Shown: positions 46,853 to 55,668, counted from the first letter of the stretch. The stretch is 64,000 nucleotides of DNA from Solobacterium sp. (GCA_017430925.1 JAFRMA010000088.1:1-64000); one strand, 5' to 3'. The notes: generated from the sequence alone by a model not told the origin. Translations and numbers: made by a program.

Positions 46853-47716
46853 ATGGGAATCAAGAAACCAATTGTACTGGAGATCGCTTATCGTACGTTT
46901 GCGATCAACGAATTCGGAGCGGCCACTGCCTTTGTGCTGATGGGCACAGAGAGAGGTCTGGTCATCGATACCGGTACCGGAATGTATAATCTTCGTGAGA
47001 TCGTGGATGAACTGTGTGGTCTTCCATATGATGTGGCAATCACGCACGGACATTGCGATCATATCGCCTGGGCAGACCAGTGGGAAGAAGTCTACCTGCA
47101 TCCGGCAGACAACGATATCTTCTACGATATCAAACGTAATAAGGAGATGACGGCGAATTATCCCGGAATGATGGCGAAACACGGCACATACGATGCGTAT
47201 GATATTCCGATGAGTCAGATTACTTTCCCGGATCATATGCCGAAGACGATACCGATGGAAGATGGCCATGTGTTTGACCTTGGCGGCGGACGTAAGGTGG
47301 ATGTGATCCATACTCCCGGTCACAGTAAGGGAGAAGTGGTGTTTATTGATCCTTATACAAGGATCCTGTTCAGCGGTGATGCCTGCAATCCCAACCTGGG
47401 GATCCGGGCTACCAGCATCAATACTGCCCTCAAGGGTCTGTTAAAGGTAAAAGCACGCCAGGCAGACTTTGACCGGAACTTCAACAGTCATATCGGATAC
47501 GGAGGAAGTACTGTGCATATCGCAATGCCGGACAGCTGCCTGGATGACTGCCTGTATATCATGAGCGGTCTGGTCAAGGGTGAGATCCAGCCGGAGTTTG
47601 CGGAATCTCCGTTCCGTCCGGGATCTGCGCCGATCTACTTTGTCCGTCACGGGGCAGTGCAGATCAGTCTTGATCCGGAGAGAATTATCGATGAAGGGGA
47701 AGAACCTGCAGTATAG
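46853..47716 (+). CDS. MBL-fold metallohydrolase, array copy 5
   Basis: 287 aa, metal motif HGHCDH with a Cys in place of the small residue, followed by HTPGHSKGE and LFSGDACN. Its C-terminal half (KVKARQADFDRNFNSHIGYG, VHIAMPDSCLDDCLYIM) is closest to copy 1 rather than to its direct neighbours. Ribosome site TAGGAGGAG overlaps the previous stop. Confidence 0.86.
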   Translation: MGIKKPIVLEIAYRTFAINEFGAATAFVLMGTERGLVIDTGTGMYNLREIVDELCGLPYDVAITHGHCDHIAWADQWEEVYLHPADNDIFYDIKRNKEMTANYPGMMAKHGTYDAYDIPMSQITFPDHMPKTIPMEDGHVFDLGGGRKVDVIHTPGHSKGEVVFIDPYTRILFSGDACNPNLGIRATSINTALKGLLKVKARQADFDRNFNSHIGYGGSTVHIAMPDSCLDDCLYIMSGLVKGEIQPEFAESPFRPGSAPIYFVRHGAVQISLDPERIIDEGEEPAV

Positions 47717-47725
47717 GAGGAGACG

Positions 47726-48595
47726 ATGGGAATTAAAAAACCTTTAGTGCTTGAAGTGGCACACAGAACCTACGCAATTAACGAATTTGGTATGGCAACA
47801 TGCTTTCTTCTGTGGGGTACAGAGAGAGGGCTTCTGATCGATACGGGATGTGGTATGTACAATATCCGTGAGATTGCGGATGAGTTATGCCCGCTGCCGT
47901 ATGATGTGGTAATTACACATAGTCACGGGGATCATTACGGGTATATGGATGCCTGGGATGAAGTATGGATCCACCCGGATGATATTCCGAATCTCACAGA
48001 TGAAAAACTGGCAGCCTGGAAGAATCGCCCGACGACATATCTGGATATGATGGCAACATTTGGGACAACAGAAGCGTACGAAGTAACCCAGGAACAGTGC
48101 CATCATCCTGAACATGCGCCGAGATTGATTCCCTGCCCGGAAGGCACGGTATTTGACCTTGGCGGCGGACGTAAGGTGGATGTGATCCACACTCCGGGAC
48201 ATAGCGAGGGAGAAATCGTACTGATCGATCCAACCACAAGAATCTTATTCTCCGGAGATGCCTGTAACGGTAACCTCGGTATCCGTTCCACAAGTATGAA
48301 TAAAGCGTTGAAGGGTTTATTGAAAGTAAAGGCAAGAGAGGCAGACTTTGATCGTAACTTCAATTCGCATATCGGTTATGGAGGCGATACAGTACATAAA
48401 TCACAGGTTGACGGTATTCTGGATGACTGTCTGTATATCATGACAGGATTAGTCAAGGGAACAATCAAACCTGAGTATACCCCGAATCCATGGCGCCCGG
48501 GATCCGCGCCGGTCTATCTGGTAAAACACGGGAATGTCGTCATTACCTGTGATCCGGACAATATCATTGGTGAAGGGGAAGAACCTGCAGTATAA
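47726..48595 (+). CDS. MBL-fold metallohydrolase, array copy 6
   Basis: 289 aa, metal motif HSHGDH, then HTPGHSEGE and LFSGDACN. N terminus (LLWGTERGLLIDTGCGMYNIREIADELC) is closest to copy 1. The region 75-115 (IHPDDIPNLTDEKLAAWKNR) is again unlike the other copies. TAGGAGGAG site over the previous stop. Last MBL gene; the ceramidase-like genes resume 53 bp later. Confidence 0.86.
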   Translation: MGIKKPLVLEVAHRTYAINEFGMATCFLLWGTERGLLIDTGCGMYNIREIADELCPLPYDVVITHSHGDHYGYMDAWDEVWIHPDDIPNLTDEKLAAWKNRPTTYLDMMATFGTTEAYEVTQEQCHHPEHAPRLIPCPEGTVFDLGGGRKVDVIHTPGHSEGEIVLIDPTTRILFSGDACNGNLGIRSTSMNKALKGLLKVKAREADFDRNFNSHIGYGGDTVHKSQVDGILDDCLYIMTGLVKGTIKPEYTPNPWRPGSAPVYLVKHGNVVITCDPDNIIGEGEEPAV

Positions 48596-48648
48596 ATAAG
48601 TATTACATGATATAGTAGTATCAAAGCAGTGAAAGGATATAAGATCAT

Positions 48649-50031
48649 ATGGCAAACAGATTACAAGTAGGCGCAGCTAAACTGTGTATTTCGCCGACTC
48701 CGGATATGTTCCCGGTACCGGTCGCAGTTCCCAACGCAATGTATGAAGAAGTGAAGGAAGGACAGGACCTCCACGTCCGCGCAATCGTCGCAGATAACGG
48801 AGAGAAGAGAGTTCTGTTCCTGGCTTTTGAAGCGGGAGGGGTACCCTGGCCGGATGAACTTCTTGGGTATTTAAAAGAGAGTTATGGCTTTGAGGAAGAA
48901 GACGTATTGTTGTCTGCTTCACACTGCCATTCCATGCCGAGAATCGATCATGCGAATAATCGTGATGCATACAGAGATCCGGCATCTCGTACAGATAATA
49001 TGGGCAGATTCGCAACCATGGTCCTGCAGAAGGCTGTGGAAGTTGTCGGCCTGGCACTGAAGACCATGCGTCCTGCCAAGGTTGGCTACGGAGAGGGTAA
49101 GTCCTATCTGAATATCAACCGTGACCAGTTATTCTATGAAGGCTTCTGGATGCAGGGGCAGAACTGGGAAGGACCCAGTGACAAGACTCTGGCCGTTGTG
49201 GAATTTGTGGATGATGACAACAAGGTGATTGCGGCAATCCTGAACTATGCATGTCATTCCGTAACCAACTTTGTACAGAAAGACTATGACGGCAAGTATA
49301 AAGTATCCTGTGATTTCCCGGGAATTGCGTGTGACTGGCTGGAGAGACACTTCGGCAACGGCGCAATCGTCGCATGGCAGTCCGGCGCGGCAGGAAACCA
49401 GAATCCGGTGATGGCGTTCGGCGGCAGAAGATACGATCTGCTGGGCACTAACTATTCCGCGTTGAACGGCGGGACAATCGGAGCTTCCTATATCAACTGC
49501 ATCACCATGGGTGAACAGCACGCCATCGATGCTTTACAGGCAATGGAGAAGATCGATACCTTTATTGAGAACCCGGAAATCAAGACATATCTGGGTGGTG
49601 TGGAATTCCCCGGACAGAAGTTCCCGGAAGGAATTGACCGCGCAAAACATCGCTGGATGGTGGACAATATCGCGTTTGGCCTGGAAGGTTGGACACCGGG
49701 CACACCGCTGAAAAAGGAACTCGCAATCATGGAGCCGAGCGGAAAGGTTATTCCGGGAAGAACACAGTTGTTTGTCATCGGTGACACGGCATTCTATGGA
49801 TTTAACGCGGAGCTGTATAACGAGATCGCCATGTTGTGCAAACAAGAATCTCCGTTAAAGCACACGATTGTGACAACCCACACGCATTATACGATAGGGT
49901 ACATTCTGGATGATGCGTCCAAGGATCACAAAGTATTCCAGTACTTTGGAAACATCCTGCACGGCGGCAGTAACAAGATCGTCCTGGATGGCATGAAGGA
50001 ACTTTTCAGTAGATATTATAACGATAAATAA
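48649..50031 (+). CDS. Neutral-ceramidase-like protein, array copy 4
   Basis: 460 aa, a second subfamily with copy 5. The start is VGAAKLCISPTPDMFPVPV, and the pair shares KEGQDLHVRAI near 43. Zinc motif SASHCHSMPRID; second-half motif NYACHSVTNF near 204; WQSGAAGNQNPVM near 245 replaces WTPAAEGNLNPV of copies 1-3. No signal peptide. Preceded by GAAAGGA. Probably on the array transcript, although the 53-bp gap could hold a promoter. Confidence 0.8.
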   Translation: MANRLQVGAAKLCISPTPDMFPVPVAVPNAMYEEVKEGQDLHVRAIVADNGEKRVLFLAFEAGGVPWPDELLGYLKESYGFEEEDVLLSASHCHSMPRIDHANNRDAYRDPASRTDNMGRFATMVLQKAVEVVGLALKTMRPAKVGYGEGKSYLNINRDQLFYEGFWMQGQNWEGPSDKTLAVVEFVDDDNKVIAAILNYACHSVTNFVQKDYDGKYKVSCDFPGIACDWLERHFGNGAIVAWQSGAAGNQNPVMAFGGRRYDLLGTNYSALNGGTIGASYINCITMGEQHAIDALQAMEKIDTFIENPEIKTYLGGVEFPGQKFPEGIDRAKHRWMVDNIAFGLEGWTPGTPLKKELAIMEPSGKVIPGRTQLFVIGDTAFYGFNAELYNEIAMLCKQESPLKHTIVTTHTHYTIGYILDDASKDHKVFQYFGNILHGGSNKIVLDGMKELFSRYYNDK

Positions 50032-50108
50032 CAAAAAACAGGGTACTCAATGATTGGGCGGCCTGGATAAACAAAAGTAAATGAATATTAGAAGTAAAGG
50101 AGTAACAC

Positions 50109-51485
50109 ATGGCAAAGCAATTATTGGTTGGCGCAGCGAAACTGTGTATCAATCCCGCACCGGAATTATTCCCGTTTGAATTATCTTTCTCCGGTGATCA
50201 ATATACCGGTGTCAAAGAAGGACAAGACATCCATGTACGCGCAATTGCCGTAGATAACGGGGAAAAGAAAGTTCTCTTCCTGGGTTTTGAACTGGGAGGA
50301 GTTCCGGATCCCAAACGTCTGCAGAAACTGCTGAAAGAAAAATACGGTTATGAAAAAGACGAGGTGTTTGCCACGGCTACACATAACCATAGTGCGGTAC
50401 GCGCAATCTCCCAGGATCCGGGACCGGTTCCGATGCCTCAGGATACCAGCGAAAGTGCCAAGGTCTATACCGAGTTCATGTTTGAGCAGATCGATAAAGT
50501 AACCGGACTGGCACAGGCGAATATGCGTCCGGCAAAATTCGGCTACGGCGAAGACAAATCCTACATCAACGTCAACCGTGACCAGCATTTCGATGACGGT
50601 TACTGGATGCAGGGACAGAATTTTGAAGGATGCAGCGACAAGACTGTTGCGGCGGTGAAGTTTGTTGGTGAAGACGGGAATGTGATTGCGGCAATCGTGA
50701 ACTATGCCTGCCACTCCGTAACGAATTTCACTGCCAAAGATGTGGACGGCGGTTGTAAGATTTCCTGCGATTTCCCGGGAATTGCGAGCGGATGGCTGGA
50801 GAACCATTTCGGCAATGACGCGGTAGTCCTCTGGCAGTCCGGTGCTGCAGGCAACCAGAACCCGATCATGGCTTACGCGACACATCGTTATGATGTGAAC
50901 GGTACGGTATATGGAGACAATACCATGAGTATTCCGGGTTCAACGTATAAGACTTGTGTGGTTATCGGTGAACAGCACGCGGTAGACTGCTTAAGAGCTC
51001 TGAAAAAAGCCGATGCGAATAAGTCCTGGGCTTCCATCAAGACATTGGGTTCAGTATTACAGCTCCCCGGTCAGGAGTTCCCGGAAGGAATCAATCGTGC
51101 ACAGCATCGTCTGATGGTTGATAATATCCGTCTGGAGAATCTCGGATGGGCACCAGGTAAGCCGTTGGTAAAACATCTGGCGAATATGATTCCGGTGGAT
51201 GAAACAGTACCTCTGAGAACACAGCTCCTGCTTTTCGGGGATGTGGCATTCTACGGTATGAACTGCGAACTGTATAACGAGATCGGTGTTCTCTGTAAAG
51301 AAGCGTCACCGTACAAACATACGATCGTGGCTACACATACAGATTCTTCCATCGGTTATGTCCTGGATGATGATTCCAAGGGCCGTAAAGTATTCCAGTC
51401 CTTCGGAAGAGTCAGAGAAGGAGAGAGCAACGGTATTATCGTCAAAGGTATGCTGGAACTCTTTGATAAGGCAGTAGAAGAATAA
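50109..51485 (+). CDS. Neutral-ceramidase-like protein, array copy 5
   Basis: 458 aa, partner of copy 4 in the second subfamily. TATHNHSAVRAI is the closest of all copies to the THTHSGP-type zinc motif of true ceramidases; NYACHSVTNF and WQSGAAGNQNPIM follow. Ribosome site AAAGGAG. Last gene of the array, ending before a terminator shared with the converging symporter gene. Confidence 0.8.
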   Translation: MAKQLLVGAAKLCINPAPELFPFELSFSGDQYTGVKEGQDIHVRAIAVDNGEKKVLFLGFELGGVPDPKRLQKLLKEKYGYEKDEVFATATHNHSAVRAISQDPGPVPMPQDTSESAKVYTEFMFEQIDKVTGLAQANMRPAKFGYGEDKSYINVNRDQHFDDGYWMQGQNFEGCSDKTVAAVKFVGEDGNVIAAIVNYACHSVTNFTAKDVDGGCKISCDFPGIASGWLENHFGNDAVVLWQSGAAGNQNPIMAYATHRYDVNGTVYGDNTMSIPGSTYKTCVVIGEQHAVDCLRALKKADANKSWASIKTLGSVLQLPGQEFPEGINRAQHRLMVDNIRLENLGWAPGKPLVKHLANMIPVDETVPLRTQLLLFGDVAFYGMNCELYNEIGVLCKEASPYKHTIVATHTDSSIGYVLDDDSKGRKVFQSFGRVREGESNGIIVKGMLELFDKAVEE

Positions 51486-51517
51486 AACCGGATAACTCAG
51501 GTAAAACCAGTTCAAAG

Positions 51518-51559
51518 AAAAAGGTATTGAAGGAGATAAGACCATCAGCACCTTTTTTT
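51518..51559. terminator. Terminator at the end of the hydrolase array
   Basis: AAAAAGGT (51518-51525) pairs with ACCTTTTT (51550-51557), loop of 24 nt, followed by TT; probably works for both converging genes. Confidence 0.6.
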
Positions 51560-51569
51560 CCGGATAATT

Positions 51570-52901
51570 TTATTTCTGGATATTTTTTCCACGGGTGCGG
51601 TACAGCAAAGCTATCAGCAGAATCATGAAAGATCCTCCAAGTGTCACAAAGAGATAGGTCATACGGATCATAGCCAGAGCAGAGGCACTCTGTACAGTAG
51701 CAGAGGAAGCAAAGCCTCCAAAAGACATTGCCTGACCCCAGATCACAGCACCGATACTGTTACCGATCTTCAGCAGGAAACTGTAGGCAGCTGTGCCGAT
51801 ACCAATGAATCCTCTGTCTGTTCCGGGAGCGGTCAGAGAATCTGCAAGGAGACCAAAAGCCATCGCACCGATCATGGAGGTGCCGATGCCTTTAAGTACA
51901 TTGCCGGCACAGATACCGTAAATTGTCTTTGAGAAGATAGCCGTAAATAAAGCCCCAAGAATCATAAACACAGTACCGGTTAAAAAGATTCTGTATTTGG
52001 AGAACTTCCTCAGCAGCAGCGGCAGGATCACCAGAAGACAGAATAAGCCAGAAAACTGCAGACTTCCGTTAAGCCAGGAGAATAACTGCACATCATTCAA
52101 AAGATACTGGGCATAATAGGCTGCTGAGCTTTGCGAGATATTGCTGGACATATGAAACAGGACCATGCATAAACTGACAACGATCCAATTACGGTTATGG
52201 CTGAGGTAGTGCAGAGTATCCCGCATAGAAGGAAAACGGCGAACTTCCGTAACAGAATGCTTTTCTGTAAGATTACCGGCACAGAACAGATAGAAGATCA
52301 CACTGAGAATACCGAAAATACTGAATGCCTTCGTCCATCCCGAACGAACAGCAATATCACCGCCGAAGAAAACGACGAGACGAAGAGCCAGAAAGCTGAT
52401 GACCAACTGTGCGGAGAAAGCAAACACCATCCGGATATTGCCTAGAATACCTCGTTCTGCCTCATCATCGGTAATATAAGAGAGAAGGGATGAATAAGGG
52501 ATATTCACACTTGTGGAGAAGATCGTACGGGCAAGATTGTAGGTGATAAACAGCCAAATCAGGGAACCGGTGATATCCAGTGAGGAAGGAACGGAAAACA
52601 GCAGTACGGAACAGATTGCAAAGGGAATGCACATACGCATGATCCAGGGCCTCGCCTTGCCCAGCGGAGATTTGGTACGGTCAATCACAAATCCCATGAT
52701 TACATCACTGCCGGCGTCCAGAAGATTGGATATGGCAATCATCGAAGAAAAAAGCCCCGGCTGAATACCGACAATTCCGGTATAGTACATCGGTAACAGG
52801 GATGATATCGGGGCATAATGCAGATTACACGCAAAATCTCCAGACCCGTAAGCAATCTTTTCCTTCAATGATAATGGTTTATGTGTTTTGGCGGTGCTCA
52901 T
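51570..52901 (-). CDS. GPH-type (MelB-like) sugar:cation symporter
   Basis: Glycoside-pentoside-hexuronide symporter family, 12 helices, ~443 aa. The N terminus LKEKIAYGSGDFACNL and DVIMGFVIDRTKSPLGKARPW (helix 2-3 loop) are diagnostic. I choose ATG 52901; ATG 52910 and a TTG at 52937 are in frame. None has a ribosome site, but TTGACT ending ~17 nt before an AAAAAT box suggests a leaderless start at 52901. It converges on the hydrolase array and is a candidate importer for its substrate. Confidence 0.87.
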   Translation of the reverse strand: MSTAKTHKPLSLKEKIAYGSGDFACNLHYAPISSLLPMYYTGIVGIQPGLFSSMIAISNLLDAGSDVIMGFVIDRTKSPLGKARPWIMRMCIPFAICSVLLFSVPSSLDITGSLIWLFITYNLARTIFSTSVNIPYSSLLSYITDDEAERGILGNIRMVFAFSAQLVISFLALRLVVFFGGDIAVRSGWTKAFSIFGILSVIFYLFCAGNLTEKHSVTEVRRFPSMRDTLHYLSHNRNWIVVSLCMVLFHMSSNISQSSAAYYAQYLLNDVQLFSWLNGSLQFSGLFCLLVILPLLLRKFSKYRIFLTGTVFMILGALFTAIFSKTIYGICAGNVLKGIGTSMIGAMAFGLLADSLTAPGTDRGFIGIGTAAYSFLLKIGNSIGAVIWGQAMSFGGFASSATVQSASALAMIRMTYLFVTLGGSFMILLIALLYRTRGKNIQK

Positions 52902-53079
52902 TATTTTCATTTTTTGCGTCTTTGCCGGAATAGTCAAGCGAACAAATTAGATAGTGTTATCAACTGGTATCCAGAAGAATTTCTTCTGATTTGATTCCGG
53001 CAATCTGGTTCATCTCCTGACCTAGTGTCTGTTCTTTTTTGCGTGGATAGGTGTATTTGGAATTAATCTCTCAGCAGGA

Positions 53080-53904
53080 CTAACTCTTCAGGGCATCACC
53101 ATCCAGAAGATACCGGCACTTATTGACCAGATCCATAGACCATTCAACACCATGCCGGGCAAAGGGATCATTATCGGATTCTCTTCTTCGGAATACATGT
53201 TCGGCTCTTTGTGCCCAATACAAGGCATATAACGGATCCTGTTCACAGCCGGTACCATTTGCGTAACAATCCGCGTATCTGACGTAGACATCCGCGTCAT
53301 ACTCTTTAGCGTCTTCACCCTCTTTGTTGACAATATCGACGCAGTGGGAATAAATCTGATAGGCTTCTTTCAGGTCCTGATTGACGTAAAATCCGTTCTT
53401 GTACATATCACCGATCTTGTACAAAGACGTAACTCTGCCCTGGAAGGCTCCTTTAGCAAAACATTCGAATGCCTTCGCATAGTCTACGTCACAGTCACGG
53501 CCGTAGTAATAACAGTAACCTAGATTCTCGATTGCCTGGATATCACCGCTGTCAGCCGCAATCTCGTACAGATCCATGGCCTTGCGGTAAGACTGTTCAC
53601 CAATCTGTCCGGTATAGTATAGGGCACCAAGGTTACAGGCGGCGACACCGCTGCCCTGGTTGATCCCCTGAAGAAGGATACCTTCTACCAGTTCTCTGAC
53701 GACCGGGGGCATAGGGTCTTTTCGCATATAACTGAAAATATTGTTGGGATAATCCAGAACATCCGCTTCCGGGTTTCTGTCAGCATACGCTATACCATCT
53801 CTTGCCCAGTCTTTAAATTCTTCCGGGATGTCTTCTTTTAACAGCAGTTTAAGATCAGCAACCACGGATTTTACCGTATATGTTAAGTCAATTTTAAACA
53901 TCAT
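53080..53904 (-). CDS. Sel1-repeat (TPR-like) protein
   Basis: 274 aa, cytoplasmic. Residues ~85-250 hold several Sel1-like repeats: AACNLGALYYTGQIGEQSYRK, AIENLGYCYYYGRDCDVDYAK, SLYKIGDMYKNGFYVNQDLKE, and a final YADCYANGTGCEQDPL. Such repeats form protein-interaction solenoids. The N-terminal ~70 residues are unique. GAAAGGGG precedes the start (ATGATG; either could be used). A 27-bp repeat also found upstream of the sigma gene lies 60 bp before it, hinting at shared control. Confidence 0.87.
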   Translation of the reverse strand: MMFKIDLTYTVKSVVADLKLLLKEDIPEEFKDWARDGIAYADRNPEADVLDYPNNIFSYMRKDPMPPVVRELVEGILLQGINQGSGVAACNLGALYYTGQIGEQSYRKAMDLYEIAADSGDIQAIENLGYCYYYGRDCDVDYAKAFECFAKGAFQGRVTSLYKIGDMYKNGFYVNQDLKEAYQIYSHCVDIVNKEGEDAKEYDADVYVRYADCYANGTGCEQDPLYALYWAQRAEHVFRRRESDNDPFARHGVEWSMDLVNKCRYLLDGDALKS

Positions 53905-53963
53905 TTTATTATTCCCCTTTCTGTCTACAGTTATAGTTTATCTGTATCCCTGCGCAAAAAAGA

Positions 53964-53990
53964 CGCCTCCCATTTGCACAGTGGTGCTGA
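53964..53990 (+). repeat. 27-bp direct repeat, copy A
   Basis: Begins CGCCTCCCATTTGCACAGT; identical to copy B at 56403-56429 except one base (G/A at position 20). It contains GCAC-N4-GTGC and follows a run of A. The two copies flank the sigma/anti-sigma pair in the same orientation. Confidence 0.75.
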
Positions 53991-54207
53991 GTGATTGTCT
54001 ATTTATCGGGTTTTTGTGACATCTGATCAACGATTTTTTGTGATAAAGGTCATCAAAGAATAAAATCAACGAACAGGATTCATTCCAAAAGGGTTCCTGT
54101 AATGATAGCCAGATCATAGCGTATCAGATTTTCTGATCCAAACAAATAACAATAAAGGGGCTGTACGAAACGGCTGACTTGTCCGTCGGTACTACCCCTG
54201 TTTTTTT
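53991..54207 (+). ncRNA. Possible structured transcript in a 368-bp gene-free gap
   Basis: No coding frame. It holds hairpins ACAGGA/TCCTGT (near 54074-54101) and ATCAG/CTGAT (near 54123-54137), and ends in a plus-strand terminator (54156-54207) although no plus-strand gene precedes it. Candidate small RNA or 5' leader; no known RNA family is recognised. Confidence 0.3.
54156..54207. terminator. Strong terminator, possibly bidirectional
   Basis: AGGGG (54156-54160) pairs with CCCCT (54195-54199), with inner pairing GTAC/GTAC and ACGG/CCGT, then seven T on plus. On minus the stem is followed by TTTATTGTT, so it could end the sigma/anti-sigma transcript. Confidence 0.7.
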
Positions 54208-54215
54208 ATCTCGGT

Positions 54216-54271
54216 CAGAAGGACTCTTTGATCTGTGCTGATCCGTAAAGGAGCCCTTCTGTTTCTTTTTT
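54216..54271 (+). terminator. Second plus-strand terminator
   Basis: CAGAAGGACTCTTT (54216-54229) pairs with AAAGGAGCCCTTCTG (54247-54261), two irregularities, then TTTCTTTTTT. Lies 2 bp from the anti-sigma stop codon and would stop plus-strand transcription before it becomes antisense to that gene. Confidence 0.6.
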
Positions 54272-54272
54272 C

Positions 54273-54455
54273 TCAGTCATCATCACGGTCATCATGATCA
54301 TCATCGTCATAGTCATCGCGATCGTCGTAGTCATCGTGATCATCATCGAGGTCGTCGTCATGATCGTCGTGATCATCGAAGTCATCGCGGTCATCATCGG
54401 ATCTGTCATCAATGTCATCAATGTCATCGGCATCCTCATGATCATCGTCTTCATC
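54273..54455 (-). repeat. GAY/CAY triplet-rich coding repeat (Asp/His tail)
   Basis: About 180 bp made almost wholly of GAT/GAC/CAT/CAC codons with occasional CGx, TAx and TTx, giving a DDx-type period. Slippage could change its length without frameshift. The antisense frames read as long Ile/Val runs and are not genes. Confidence 0.75.
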
Positions 54456-55667
54456 CTGCGGCTCTTTTTCGCTTTTCAGGATCTTTCCGCTTGATGCATC
54501 GACTTCATAATCATACTCCTGACCATCGGAATCAAATTCGATCTCATATTTCAAGATCCCGTCTTCGTATTCGAGTTCGATCTTGAGATCGGTGATCTGT
54601 GCTTCGCTTAAACCGGCATGGCTCAAGGCGTTTCGTTTTGCCTCTTCCTGGCTGATGATCTTATCCACGGATGGCGCAGCGGCTGATGTCGAAGTTGCAG
54701 ATGATCTGGTCTTTTTCGAATGAAGGACGGCTGCGTTCAGTGCATCGATCTTGTATTCATAGTCGTATTCTTCATAGCGGAATTCCACTTCATAGATCAT
54801 GCGGCCGTTTTCATAGTCCAGCTCGGCTTCATTGATGAAGACGTTGCTGCCGGAAATGCCGGCATGGTCAAGGGCAGCCTGTATGGCATTGCGGATGCCG
54901 ATATAGGCCTGATCGCTCGGTTCGCCTTGTCTGTGCGTGATGCTTCCCTCGTTTCTTTTGTTGAGCAGATTGAGTTCATGTATGGTCAGTCCCGCAAGTT
55001 CTTCATACGTGTAAGTATTTGATCCGTCGCAGATTTCTTTGATCAGCTGTGCTTTGCCCAAAGAGATGCCATAGTCTTTGGACAACGTCCGGATCGCATC
55101 ATCCGTAATGACCTGCTGGGAGAGAATGGAGCCGTTGTCGATCAGCTTTGAGATCTCATCCAGCAGTTCCTGTTCCAGATGTTCGCCGCTTTGCCAGTCG
55201 GTGTCAGAGACAGAGACCAGGATCGAATTGTTGATCTCATTGATATAACCTTTCCTCACCAAGGAACCGATCAGGGCGTTTACGGTGACCTTGAGATCCG
55301 ATCCCTTGAAGTCCATGCCGTCAATGATCTTTTCGGCGTCTTCATTCAAGGCATTCACCTGCAGCACTTTTTCATTCCTGTTGATAGAGACCTCGATGCT
55401 CGGATTGACATCAAGACAGATCGTCGCAAAGGATCGGAAATTGGTCCGGTAAGTATTCATTCCCAAAAACATAAGCAGCAGACATGCCATAGCCAGCGAC
55501 AGCTTGAAGAAGACCGGATAACGCTTTTCCTGAGCTGTGCCTGAGGCAAGATACCATTCATCACCTTTCGCTTTTTCGACCGACATATCATAGAGATCTT
55601 TCTTTTCGACGGACATCTGATCATCTCCGTCTTGAAGCAGTTTATTCAGTTTTTTATTTGTCAGCAT
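54273..55667 (-). CDS. RsgI-like anti-sigma factor with PepSY-like repeats and Asp/His-rich tail
   Basis: 464 aa membrane-spanning anti-sigma factor for the adjacent ECF sigma factor. Residues 1-50 are cytoplasmic; one helix spans ~51-70. The outside part begins with CLDVNPSIEVSINRNEKV (85-102), the RsgI-type domain; in studied RsgI proteins the Asn-Pro bond (here 88-89) is self-cleaved. Two PepSY-like repeats follow (~265-330, ~345-402: IISQEEAKRNALSHAG, LEYEDGILKYEIEFDSDGQEY). The last 60 residues (405-464) contain 41 Asp and 5 His. Starts 1 bp after the sigma gene. Confidence 0.87.
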   Translation of the reverse strand: MLTNKKLNKLLQDGDDQMSVEKKDLYDMSVEKAKGDEWYLASGTAQEKRYPVFFKLSLAMACLLLMFLGMNTYRTNFRSFATICLDVNPSIEVSINRNEKVLQVNALNEDAEKIIDGMDFKGSDLKVTVNALIGSLVRKGYINEINNSILVSVSDTDWQSGEHLEQELLDEISKLIDNGSILSQQVITDDAIRTLSKDYGISLGKAQLIKEICDGSNTYTYEELAGLTIHELNLLNKRNEGSITHRQGEPSDQAYIGIRNAIQAALDHAGISGSNVFINEAELDYENGRMIYEVEFRYEEYDYEYKIDALNAAVLHSKKTRSSATSTSAAAPSVDKIISQEEAKRNALSHAGLSEAQITDLKIELEYEDGILKYEIEFDSDGQEYDYEVDASSGKILKSEKEPQDEDDDHEDADDIDDIDDRSDDDRDDFDDHDDHDDDLDDDHDDYDDRDDYDDDDHDDRDDD

Positions 55668-55668
55668 A

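Noticed and set aside
38939-51485. Reading the array as an exported sphingolipid-degrading system
   Set aside because: None of the copies has a signal peptide or lipobox, and no sphingolipid-related gene is nearby; ceramide as substrate is not supported.
54273-54455. Short regularly spaced repeats resembling a CRISPR array
   Set aside because: The period is 3-9 bp and in frame with the anti-sigma gene; no spacers of constant length and no cas genes.
54294-54494. Plus-strand frame coding 66 residues of mostly Ile and Val
   Set aside because: It is the antisense of the GAY/CAY repeat encoding the Asp/His tail; no ribosome site.
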